Below are positions 1 through 6,842 of a DNA stretch of 64,000 nucleotides, one piece after another. Under the pieces are notes generated by a model. It was not told the origin of the DNA. It saw only the letters and a program-made list of their open reading frames with translations, and made no database searches. Each line of letters opens with the position of its first letter. Position 1 is the stretch's first letter. Position numbers and translations under genes: made by a program. Source of the stretch: Dechloromonas denitrificans (GTDB lineage: Bacteria > Pseudomonadota > Gammaproteobacteria > Burkholderiales > Rhodocyclaceae); contig NZ_LODL01000010.1 in NCBI RefSeq assembly GCF_001551835.1, positions 260,948 to 324,947 of the forward strand, in the 5' to 3' direction.

Positions 1-75
1 GTCGTCCAGTCGATCTTTCTGGTGATCGTTGCCGATGCCCTGTTCTCTGTTGCTTTCAGCGCCCTGGACCTCTGA
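1..75 (+). CDS. MlaE-type ABC transporter permease, C-terminal end only
   Basis: The first 24 codons of the window are open and end in TGA. They encode a hydrophobic tail (IVADALFSVAF near the end) that matches the last membrane helix of MlaE/YrbE-type permeases. The ATPase gene starts two bases after this stop, as expected for the permease-ATPase-MCE order of lipid ABC transporters. The rest of the gene lies outside the window, so the identification rests on this short tail and on the downstream neighbours. Confidence 0.7.
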   Translation, partial: VVQSIFLVIVADALFSVAFSALDL

Positions 76-76
76 G

Positions 77-862
77 ATGAACGCGCTGACACCGGAAACC
101 ACGCCCGCCATCGAGATCAGCCAACTGACGACACGCTTCGGTAAACATGTCGTCCATGCCGATCTGGATCTCCTTGTCCACCAAGGCGAAATATTTGCGC
201 TGGTCGGCGGCTCGGGCTCGGGGAAGTCGACCCTGCTACGCGAAATCATTCTGCTGCAGCAGCCGGCCTCGGGTTCCATCAAGGTGCTTGGCGTCGATCT
301 GGAAAACATCAGCGACACCGCCGCCCTCGCCCTGCGCCAGCGCTGGGGTGTCATGTTCCAGAGTGGCGGCCTGTTCGGCTCGCTGACGATCAGGGAAAAC
401 GTCGGCCTGCCGCTACGCGAGCATAGCGGGCTGGCTGACCCGCTGATCGACGAGATTGCCGACTGGAAGCTGGCAATGACCGGGCTTGAACCGTCGGTCG
501 GCGCGCAGTACCCGTCAGAACTCAGTGGCGGCATGATGAAACGGGCCTCGCTCGCCCGCGCCCTGGCCCTCGACCCGGAGCTGCTCTTTCTCGACGAACC
601 GACCTCCGGCCTTGATCCCGAGAGCGCCGAAGAAATCGACCAATTGATCAAAAAACTGCGCGACCTGTTCGGCCTGGGCATTGTCATCATCACGCACGAT
701 CTCGACCTGTTGTGGCAAGTCGCCGACCGCGTTGGCGTCCTCGCCGACGGCAAGGTGCAAGGCCTGGGCTCGATGGCCGAACTGGCGCACCTCGACCATC
801 CCGCTGTCCGCAAATTCTTCGACGGCCCGCGCGGGCGAGCCGCGCAAAGCGGGGTGAAATGA
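77..862 (+). CDS. ABC transporter ATP-binding protein, MlaF-type (lipid transport)
   Basis: A 261-residue ABC ATPase that would power an inner-membrane lipid transporter. Visible motifs are Walker A (GGSGSGKST), the signature (LSGGMMKRASLARAL), Walker B (LLFLDEPTSGLD) and the switch His (IITHD). The LSGGM form of the signature is usual for MlaF proteins. Start choice: ATG at 77 lies just after the permease stop; an upstream in-frame ATG at 29 would overlap the permease. Its stop overlaps the MCE gene start, so the two are translationally coupled. It differs from E. coli mla in that no mlaC or mlaB follows; instead an ABC_trans_aux lipoprotein does. Confidence 0.9.
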   Translation: MNALTPETTPAIEISQLTTRFGKHVVHADLDLLVHQGEIFALVGGSGSGKSTLLREIILLQQPASGSIKVLGVDLENISDTAALALRQRWGVMFQSGGLFGSLTIRENVGLPLREHSGLADPLIDEIADWKLAMTGLEPSVGAQYPSELSGGMMKRASLARALALDPELLFLDEPTSGLDPESAEEIDQLIKKLRDLFGLGIVIITHDLDLLWQVADRVGVLADGKVQGLGSMAELAHLDHPAVRKFFDGPRGRAAQSGVK

Positions 863-1812
863 TGGAAACAAAAGTGAACTATGCGGTCGTCGGTGCCTTT
901 GTCCTGCTTCTGGCGACGGTACTGGTCGCCGCCGCCCTTTGGTTGGCCGCGGGGGGCGCCATCCAAAAAAAATACGATATTTACCTGGCGATCGAGGAGG
1001 AATCGGTAGCCGGTCTCAATCTGAATGCGCCCGTCAAATACAACGGCGTCGACGTTGGCAAGGTGCGGCAAATTCAGCTCGACCCCGGCAACCCGGAAAG
1101 GGTCAATCTGCTCTTCGCCATCGAGCGCGGCACGCCCATCAAGGAAGACACGGTGGCCGTGCTGAAAACGCAGGGCCTGACTGGAATCGCCTATGTCGAA
1201 CTGAGCGGCGGCGCCGACCATGCGCCGCTGCTGCAAGCGACAGCCGACAACGAGTATCCGGTAATCCGCACCAAGCCATCGCTGAGCACACGTCTGGAAA
1301 ATGTGCTGACCAGCGTACTCGCCAAGCTGGATGCCTCCTCAAGCCACCTCAACGACATACTCAGTGCCGAAAACCAGGCGGCATTCAAGAACAGCCTCGC
1401 CGACATCGCCAGCGTGGCGCACACCCTTGCGGCACGCAAGGAAAGCATCGATGCCGGCCTGGTCGATGCCGCCCGCCTGTTTGCCCACGCATCGCAGGCC
1501 TCGGTCAAGCTGGAACCGGCGCTCGACCGGATCGGGCGCGCGGCAGATGCCGTCGAAAAAATGGGCAACGAAGTCACCCGGACCAGTGCCAGCGCAGGCA
1601 AGACCATCAACTCGGTAGGTAGCGATGTCGGACGCTTCACTGCCGAAACCATGCCCGAACTGGAACGACTGCTCCGCGAATTGAGCGTCCTGAGCACTTC
1701 GCTGCGCCGCCTCAGTGAGCAGATCGAGCGTGATCCGTCCGGTCTGCTGTTCGGCCACCGGCCGCTACCGAACGGGCCGGGCGAGTCATCAGCAGGAGTG
1801 AGTCAGCCATGA
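859..1812 (+). CDS. MCE/MlaD-family substrate-binding protein
   Basis: 317 residues. An N-terminal membrane anchor (about residues 8-30) is followed by an MCE domain (about 40-120, with YNGVDVGKVRQIQLDP and a later GLTGIAYVELSGG), then a long, mostly helical C-terminal region. MCE proteins form hexameric rings that pass phospholipid between inner and outer membranes. The protein is much longer than E. coli MlaD (about 180 residues), so it belongs with longer MlaD-like proteins. The start ATG (859) overlaps the ATPase stop; a second ATG at 862 is also possible. The stop overlaps the next gene by four bases. Confidence 0.88.
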   Translation: MMETKVNYAVVGAFVLLLATVLVAAALWLAAGGAIQKKYDIYLAIEEESVAGLNLNAPVKYNGVDVGKVRQIQLDPGNPERVNLLFAIERGTPIKEDTVAVLKTQGLTGIAYVELSGGADHAPLLQATADNEYPVIRTKPSLSTRLENVLTSVLAKLDASSSHLNDILSAENQAAFKNSLADIASVAHTLAARKESIDAGLVDAARLFAHASQASVKLEPALDRIGRAADAVEKMGNEVTRTSASAGKTINSVGSDVGRFTAETMPELERLLRELSVLSTSLRRLSEQIERDPSGLLFGHRPLPNGPGESSAGVSQP

Positions 1813-2492
1813 TCAAGCCATCGGTCTTCCGTCTCAAATGGCTGCTGGCCAGCGTACTGTTCGCATTGCTCGGCGCCTGCGGTGCACTCAACCCAGGCCG
1901 GGAATCGCAACGAGCCTTTTATTCGCTGGACGGTGCAGGCGTCGTCGATGCACGAATGCTTCCTGCACCATTGCCGGTCTCGATCGCTGCGCCAACGCTG
2001 ATCGTCAATCCACCGCATGCGGCAGCCGGTTTCGATAGCCAGCGCATCATCTACGTGCGAGAACCGCATCGACTGGAATACTTTGCCAATAGCGAATGGG
2101 CGGATACGCCGGCCCGCATGATCGCACCGCTGATCGTCGCCGCGCTTGAAAAAAACGCCACCTTCCGCGCCATCCTCCTCACCCCCAGTGCCGCAGTTGG
2201 CGAGCTTCGCCTTGATGTCGAAATCGTGCGCCTGCAGCATGAGTTTGACCGTTCGCCAAGCCAGGTCCGTTTCACCCTGCGCGCTTATCTGATCGATACC
2301 GAAACCCGCCAGGTTCTTGCCAGGGAGGAATTCGACGAGAGCGTTCCCGCCCCCCACGACACCCCCTACGGTGGCGTCATCGCCGCGAATAACGCCGTGC
2401 AGAAGGTCATGACGCGGCTCGCTGTTTTTTGTACAGAAGCCATCCGAATCAGGCGCCAAACGGCCTCACCCCGACCGAAGAGCGATAACTGA
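1809..2492 (+). CDS. ABC-type transport auxiliary lipoprotein (ABC_trans_aux / LetC-PqiC-like)
   Basis: 227 residues beginning with a lipoprotein signal peptide; the lipobox LGAC puts the lipidated Cys at residue 24. The body resembles the ABC_trans_aux family (PF03886), including a YVREPHRLEYFANSEWAD segment typical of these proteins. Members sit in the outer membrane next to MCE transporters. The gene overlaps the MCE gene by four bases (ATGA), confirming one operon of permease, ATPase, MCE protein and lipoprotein. Confidence 0.85.
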   Translation: MIKPSVFRLKWLLASVLFALLGACGALNPGRESQRAFYSLDGAGVVDARMLPAPLPVSIAAPTLIVNPPHAAAGFDSQRIIYVREPHRLEYFANSEWADTPARMIAPLIVAALEKNATFRAILLTPSAAVGELRLDVEIVRLQHEFDRSPSQVRFTLRAYLIDTETRQVLAREEFDESVPAPHDTPYGGVIAANNAVQKVMTRLAVFCTEAIRIRRQTASPRPKSDN

Positions 2493-2630
2493 TTGCTCAC
2501 TATGTGCGCTATCAAACAGAGATGGAAAACTTCTCCATCTAGGCTGTCTTCAGGAACGCCCCTCCCGTTTTCTCATGTTTTGCAGCCCGGGCGCGTCGAG
2601 TTCCCCTTTGTAATTCTGGAGATCAAAAAA

Positions 2631-3194
2631 ATGAACAACACACCAAGCATCTTGCAAAAATTCATCCTCATTACCGCTACGGCCTTCGCATTGACCACCA
2701 TCAGCAACGTGACGTTTGCCGCCAGCGCCGAAGACCTCAACAAGGACGCGGCCCAGGCGCTGCAAATACTCTACAAGAGCAGCCCGGTTGCCGAGAGTCT
2801 TTCCAAGAAAGCCAAGGCAATCCTCGTTTTTCCGAAGATTCTCAAGGCTGGACTGGTCTTCGGTGGCGCCTACGGTGAAGGCGTTCTGAGCAAGCATGAC
2901 AAATTCGTGAGCTACTACAACTCGGTTACCGCCACTTTCGGCTGGCAGGCCGGAGCTGAGTCGTATGGCTACGTAGTATTCCTGATGAGCGACAAGGCCG
3001 TGAAATACCTTGATGACTCCATGGGATGGGAAATCGGCGTCGGCCCGACGGTGGTCGTGGTCAATGAAGGGATAGCCAAGAATCTCTCGACATCGACTTT
3101 GAAGAACGATGCCTACGCCTTCATTTTCGACCAGCAGGGACTGATGGCCAGCCTCAGCATCGAGGGCACGAAAATCAGCCGTATCAAACGCTAG
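2631..3194 (+). CDS. SYLF/YSC84-domain lipid-binding protein, exported
   Basis: 187 residues with a Sec signal peptide (cleavage probably after VTFAA near residue 25) followed by a SYLF (YSC84) domain: AKAILVFPKILKAGLVFGG, then YGYVVFLMS and GVGPTVVVV. SYLF domains bind phosphoinositides in eukaryotes; bacterial members are small exported proteins of unclear role. I chose ATG 2631 because a GGAG Shine-Dalgarno lies about 10 bases upstream and the signal peptide starts there; an upstream in-frame start at 2493 would add 46 residues unlike the family. Probably a separate transcript ending at the terminator at 3228. Confidence 0.85.
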   Translation: MNNTPSILQKFILITATAFALTTISNVTFAASAEDLNKDAAQALQILYKSSPVAESLSKKAKAILVFPKILKAGLVFGGAYGEGVLSKHDKFVSYYNSVTATFGWQAGAESYGYVVFLMSDKAVKYLDDSMGWEIGVGPTVVVVNEGIAKNLSTSTLKNDAYAFIFDQQGLMASLSIEGTKISRIKR

Positions 3195-3227
3195 CTAGGC
3201 CGTAGTTAAAACGCCTCTCGCCTTATG

Positions 3228-3265
3228 ACGGTCTTGAGTCCAGATGGAATCAAGACCGTTTTTTT
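3228..3265 (+). terminator. Rho-independent terminator after the SYLF gene
   Basis: A perfect 10-base stem (ACGGTCTTGA with TCAAGACCGT) enclosing a 12-base loop is followed by a run of seven T. It lies 33 bases past the SYLF stop and before the convergent gene at 3318. Confidence 0.9.
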
Positions 3266-3317
3266 ATTGCAACCCCGTTCGCACTCCACCAGGCTTGCAC
3301 TCCTGGTCCGCAGAGGA

Positions 3318-3803
3318 TCATTCCCCCCGACTGACGAATCCCATGCGCAGCGGTCGCCCGGTGGTACCCGCCTGGATGCGCCGATGCTGCCACGCCCCGT
3401 CAATTTGTGCCGATATCCGATAGACGGCCGGAGGCAACTTGACATAGAGCAGCGGACCTTCGCTGACCCCGGAAATGATCTGCCGGCCGTCGCGGCCAGC
3501 CACGGCGAATGGAATGTCCGCCAGGTAGCTGCCCTGGCGATTGCTGAAAACAATGTGGACATTGTAGGAAGAAGCTGCCTTGCGCATTTCATCGCGCGCC
3601 TCCTCACCGATGCCGCCACTCATCCAGGGAATATCGGCTTGCGAAACGCTGGTTGCATTGGATTTTGCATTGTCACCCACCTCGCTGGCTTGCAAGGGAG
3701 GACATAGCAAGGCGCCAAGAATGACGGCGATGGGTAACCAAACGGACTGGCCAGCCAATTTAGGATGGCCCCGAGCGAATGTTGCTAGTGCTGGTATGTG
3801 CAT
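3318..3803 (-). CDS. Exported protein with a carboxypeptidase-regulatory-like beta-sandwich fold
   Basis: 161 residues from ATG 3803. The N-terminus has a hydrophobic export segment (WLPIAVILGALLCPPLQAS, residues about 22-40). The mature part reads like small carboxypeptidase-regulatory/TTR-like proteins: IPFAVAGRDGRQIISGVSEGPLLYVKLPPAVYRI, i.e. a strand-turn-strand pattern. Such proteins are common in Betaproteobacteria and have no established function. The longer open frame to 3935 would add 44 residues without signal character. It is the last of five minus-strand envelope genes. Confidence 0.65.
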   Translation of the reverse strand: MHIPALATFARGHPKLAGQSVWLPIAVILGALLCPPLQASEVGDNAKSNATSVSQADIPWMSGGIGEEARDEMRKAASSYNVHIVFSNRQGSYLADIPFAVAGRDGRQIISGVSEGPLLYVKLPPAVYRISAQIDGAWQHRRIQAGTTGRPLRMGFVSRGE

Positions 3804-3931
3804 GATCTGCTCCGAAACAGCCGTGGACTGGCATGAGGAAGTGTCGATTTTTCCCGGCTTGCTCTCCGATACGGCAACCGGTGGAGACCACCGGCTGATG
3901 CTGCGGCGCGTGCAGGGTGATTGCCACTCGC

Positions 3932-4342
3932 TCAACGATATCCACCTCGCTGATGATCATTTCCAGGGGGGCCGTTGCGCTGGTCGCCACGCTGATCGTC
4001 CCGGCGATCACCGTAATGCCGCTGGTAACGCGGCGCATATTCGCGCTCGTACCAACTGTTTTGGACGAAATAGACCCGCTCGTTGCAGGCATTGTATTGA
4101 CTGCAATGTCGGCGCCAGTTTTTGGCGTGGCCGGGAGGCACATTCAGATAGACCGGCGGCCGATTCTCCGGTACCCGGTACACCGCTCTCGGCTGCTGAT
4201 AAATCAGCTGTGGCGGGGGCGGATAGTCGCCAAAATCGAGTCGGCCGTAAAAGCCTGGCTGGCCGATACTCACCGATACCCCGACATCCGCCGCCTGGGC
4301 GGTTGAGGCCGCTAGTAGTAGCGCAATCAGAAATAATTTCAT
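3932..4342 (-). CDS. Small exported Tyr/Arg/Pro-rich protein of unknown function
   Basis: 136 residues with a clear signal peptide (MKLFLIALLLAASTAQA). The mature protein is rich in Tyr, Pro and Arg and carries PPGHAKNWRRHCSQYNAC, a segment seen in many small betaproteobacterial exported proteins, with a low-complexity Arg/Asp/Gly/Gln tail. Two Cys could form a disulfide. I do not know a function. The stop lies 128 bases upstream of the next minus-strand start, so the two could share a transcript. Confidence 0.65.
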   Translation of the reverse strand: MKLFLIALLLAASTAQAADVGVSVSIGQPGFYGRLDFGDYPPPPQLIYQQPRAVYRVPENRPPVYLNVPPGHAKNWRRHCSQYNACNERVYFVQNSWYEREYAPRYQRHYGDRRDDQRGDQRNGPPGNDHQRGGYR

Positions 4343-4423
4343 GGTGTTCCTTCTGTTCTTCTCATCAATTCACCTAGCACCTGACGAGAATCCCCGGGCA
4401 CCATGGTGAAAGCTAGCGGGCAA

Positions 4424-4621
4424 CTACTTCTTGTCGCCCTGGGCGGCATCCTTCATCTTTTCGCCGGCTTTTTCGACCTGCTCTCCGGCTGACACGGCAG
4501 CCTTATCGACTTCCTTGCCCGCCTTTTCCATCGGACCTTCCTTTTTCTCGCAGCCATACAGGGCGGTGAGCAAGGCACTCATGGCGATGACCGCTGTCAT
4601 GGTTTTTCCGTTGGTATTCAT
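4424..4621 (-). CDS. Small lipoprotein with a charged amphipathic helix
   Basis: 65 residues. The signal peptide ends in a lipobox-like LYGC (Cys 24). The remaining 40 residues (KAGKEVDKAAVSAGEQVEKAGEKMKD) form a repetitive charged helix of the kind found in small stress-related entericidin-like or YtxH-like proteins. Start: ATG 4621 has a GAGGAG Shine-Dalgarno at good spacing; the open frame upstream to 4687 lacks one. Function unknown; envelope location is inferred from the lipobox. Confidence 0.7.
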   Translation of the reverse strand: MNTNGKTMTAVIAMSALLTALYGCEKKEGPMEKAGKEVDKAAVSAGEQVEKAGEKMKDAAQGDKK

Positions 4622-4700
4622 TGCGTTCTCCTCGAAAGCATTTGCCAACCCGCAGTTGTTGATGACTGACCGGTCGTACCCGGTCAATCATTACTCAGGC

Positions 4701-4916
4701 TTACTTGCTGATTTCGTGACCGATGACGCCGGCAACCACAGCACCGCCAACGGTTCCGGCCGCACTGCCACCGGTCAGCACAGCACCGCCGATGGCGCCT
4801 GCACCGGCACCGATGGCTGTGTTCTGCCCCTGTTGTGACATGCCGGAGCAAGCCCCGAGACCAATCAGGGCCAACATAACGCCGGCATTAGCCAGATATT
4901 TGTTTCTCGTTTTCAT
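4701..4916 (-). CDS. Glycine-zipper lipoprotein (OsmB-like)
   Basis: 71 residues: a lipoprotein signal with lipobox LGAC (Cys 23), then a glycine-zipper segment (GAGAGAIGGAVLTGGSAAGTVGG and on) that predicts a pair of packed helices in a membrane. This is the architecture of OsmB and similar osmotic- or stress-induced lipoproteins. ATG 4916 is chosen because the signal peptide begins there. It sits with four other small envelope genes on this strand, suggesting a stress-response cluster, but no regulator is present. Confidence 0.75.
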   Translation of the reverse strand: MKTRNKYLANAGVMLALIGLGACSGMSQQGQNTAIGAGAGAIGGAVLTGGSAAGTVGGAVVAGVIGHEISK

Positions 4917-4979
4917 CAAACAACCTCTTTCTCGACACACCTGATTTCAAGCCTTGACGGCCTGAGTCAGGCGGTCTTA

Positions 4980-5591
4980 CTACTTCTGGTAAGTGACTTT
5001 TGCCTTGTCGAGGCAGCTATCCTTGGCCGAACCGGAATACGTATCGCACTTTTCCTTGGCAACCGCATACTCGGCATCGCTCTTGTCGGCAGAGGCATCC
5101 TTGCGGGCATCGCTGGTTTTCTTGCTGGCATCGCCGCGCGCATCAGCCGTCTTTTCATTGGCTGTTGCGTTGGCTTCAGCGGTCTTCATCTGCGCCTTGG
5201 CATCGGCTTTTGCGGCAGTTTCCGCGGCCTTTGCTTCCTTTACGCAGACATCCTTGGGGTTGCCGGCAAGATCGTCGCATTTCTCCTTGGCCACGCCATA
5301 GTCCGCCTCGGCCTTGGCCACGCGTGCTTCGTAGCGTGACTTCTGGGTCGGCTTGTAGGCGGCCTCAAGGTCAGCTTTGGCGACTTTCTCTTTGCCCTTT
5401 GCTTCAGCCATGCAGACATCATTGGCATTGCCCGACAGAGAATTGCAGTGCGCCTTGGCCGTCTTGTACTCGGCTGAAATTTTGTCCTTGCCGGCATTGA
5501 AATCGCCTTTCGACATGCCTTCAGCCATGGCGCTGGCACTTAAAGCGAGGGTGATGGCAAGTGCGATCGTGTTGGTGGTGAGATTTTTCAT
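4980..5591 (-). CDS. Exported protein with three C-x10-C modules, unknown function
   Basis: 203 residues with a signal peptide (cleaved after SAMA near residue 23). The mature protein contains three copies of a module of the form Y-x-x-A-K-x-x-C-x10-C, with Cys pairs at 49/60, 105/116 and 182/193. Modules 1 and 2 are near each other; a 60-residue Ala/Lys/Asp-rich helix separates modules 2 and 3. Such proteins are often annotated as TolA-like only because of the Ala/Lys composition; there is no TolA domain here. The evenly spaced Cys pairs suggest disulfides in helical hairpins. Function unknown. Confidence 0.7.
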   Translation of the reverse strand: MKNLTTNTIALAITLALSASAMAEGMSKGDFNAGKDKISAEYKTAKAHCNSLSGNANDVCMAEAKGKEKVAKADLEAAYKPTQKSRYEARVAKAEADYGVAKEKCDDLAGNPKDVCVKEAKAAETAAKADAKAQMKTAEANATANEKTADARGDASKKTSDARKDASADKSDAEYAVAKEKCDTYSGSAKDSCLDKAKVTYQK

Positions 5592-5843
5592 TGGGGTCCT
5601 TGATGGTTTGATCGAGAGACCGATGCAAAGGCAAATGAGGCCCGGCATACGGTTTTCTTTGCCAAAACCGCGTAATACGTGAGCATCGCGCGTTGCCGCA
5701 GTGCGGGTGTCGCACTGCATTTGGCTCCGATGCACCGAGCTTGGAACAGAAGCCCCTAGCCATCTGTCCCTTGGCGCACATAAGCAGAGATTTGCCTGCT
5801 GAATGGCGCAATTGATGCCTGCCTCAGGCCAAAGGCAGAAAGC
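5592..5843. other. Intergenic region with two inverted repeats
   Basis: No convincing gene. It holds the upstream region of the Cys-pair protein and the downstream end of the VIT gene. Two short perfect inverted repeats stand out: CGGTTTT/AAAACCG at 5650-5670 and GCAGTGCG/CGCACTGC at 5698-5718. Either could be an operator or a transcript-end hairpin; neither has a T-run. Confidence 0.4.
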
Positions 5844-6533
5844 TCAGGCAGTCACGCCGAACAAGGCACCGACGCCAGCCGTCAAGGCCATCGCCAAGGC
5901 GCCCCAAAAGCTGACGCGGGCGATCGCGACGATCAGGGGTGCGCCGCCGGCGGCAGCCGACAAGGCGCCGAGCAGGGCAAGAAAAAGCAACGCGCTGCCG
6001 GCGACACTCCAGAACAGCACAGTCGCCGGCACCAACAGGACAACCAGCAGCGGCAGCACCGCCCCCATTGAAAAGGTGGCGGCCGAGGTCAACGCGGCCT
6101 GCAGGGGTTTGGCCGTCTGACAGGCCGAGATACCCAGCTCGTCCCGGGCATGCGTCCCGATGGCGTCATGGGCCATCAATTGGCTGGCCACCACATCCGC
6201 AATTTCTGAGTCCAGCCCGCGCCCGATGTATATGGCTCGCAGTTCCGCCTGCTCGTGTTCCGGATCGGCCGCCAATTCACGCCGTTCACGATCCAGATCG
6301 GCTTTTTCCGTATCAGCCTGCGAACTCACGGAAACATACTCGCCGGCGGCCATCGAACTTGCGCCAGCCATCAGGCCCGCGACGCCGGCAATCAGGATGG
6401 TGCTCGAATCCGCCCCGGCTGCAGCAACGCCCAGAACCAGACTGGCCGTCGAGACTATCCCGTCATTTGCCCCGAGCACTGCGGCGCGCAGCCAGCCGAT
6501 CCGTTCTGTCCGGTGTTTCTCTGTGTGTCGCAT
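5844..6533 (-). CDS. VIT1/CCC1-family metal transporter
   Basis: 229 residues, membrane protein of the VIT1/CCC1 family that moves Fe2+ or Mn2+ across membranes. Visible signature: LRAAVLGANDGIVSTASLVLGVAAAG in helix 1, MAAGEYVSVSSQADTEKADLDRE after helix 2 with the metal-binding Glu residues of the cytoplasmic extension, and three C-terminal helices ending in ALTAGVGALFG. There is no ferritin-like domain, so this is the short form. ATG 6533 gives the usual start (RHTEKHRTERIGWLRAAVLG); 14 more residues are open upstream but do not fit the family. Confidence 0.9.
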   Translation of the reverse strand: MRHTEKHRTERIGWLRAAVLGANDGIVSTASLVLGVAAAGADSSTILIAGVAGLMAGASSMAAGEYVSVSSQADTEKADLDRERRELAADPEHEQAELRAIYIGRGLDSEIADVVASQLMAHDAIGTHARDELGISACQTAKPLQAALTSAATFSMGAVLPLLVVLLVPATVLFWSVAGSALLFLALLGALSAAAGGAPLIVAIARVSFWGALAMALTAGVGALFGVTA

Positions 6534-6842
6534 GAATATCCTGACTCCAAAGGTAGTTGGATTCCGCTCCCGCAATCTCAGAACTGGAACAAGGCCAGCC
6601 CCCCCTCAATACTGGTCTGCCAATGGCGATAGTCAAGGAGCATCTCGCCATCGCCGCTGCATGCTTGTCAGCAACGGCGCCAGCCGCTGCCCAACTGTGA
6701 TGCAGGTCTGTGTGTCATCGCACACAGGCTTTGCCTGGCGGCGATTTATTGATTGCAGCGGCGGCAGATTCGGGGCACCCTGAAACGGTGTTCGATCCCC
6801 CTGATGTCCGCAAGGAAAAATATTGATAGCGAGTTGCGACTG
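6534..6842. other. Divergent intergenic region between the VIT and CheB-CheR genes
   Basis: About 300 bases with no supported gene. It must hold the promoters of both neighbours. A perfect 7-base inverted repeat (CTGTGTG, 6-base spacer, CACACAG) at 6708-6727 is a candidate operator. If the fusion gene starts at the in-frame ATG 6804 the region is 270 bases long. Confidence 0.4.

Noticed and set aside
5698..5718. Terminator hairpin
   Set aside because: Good 8-base stem but no T-run and not at the end of a supported gene; left as an inverted repeat in the intergenic entry.
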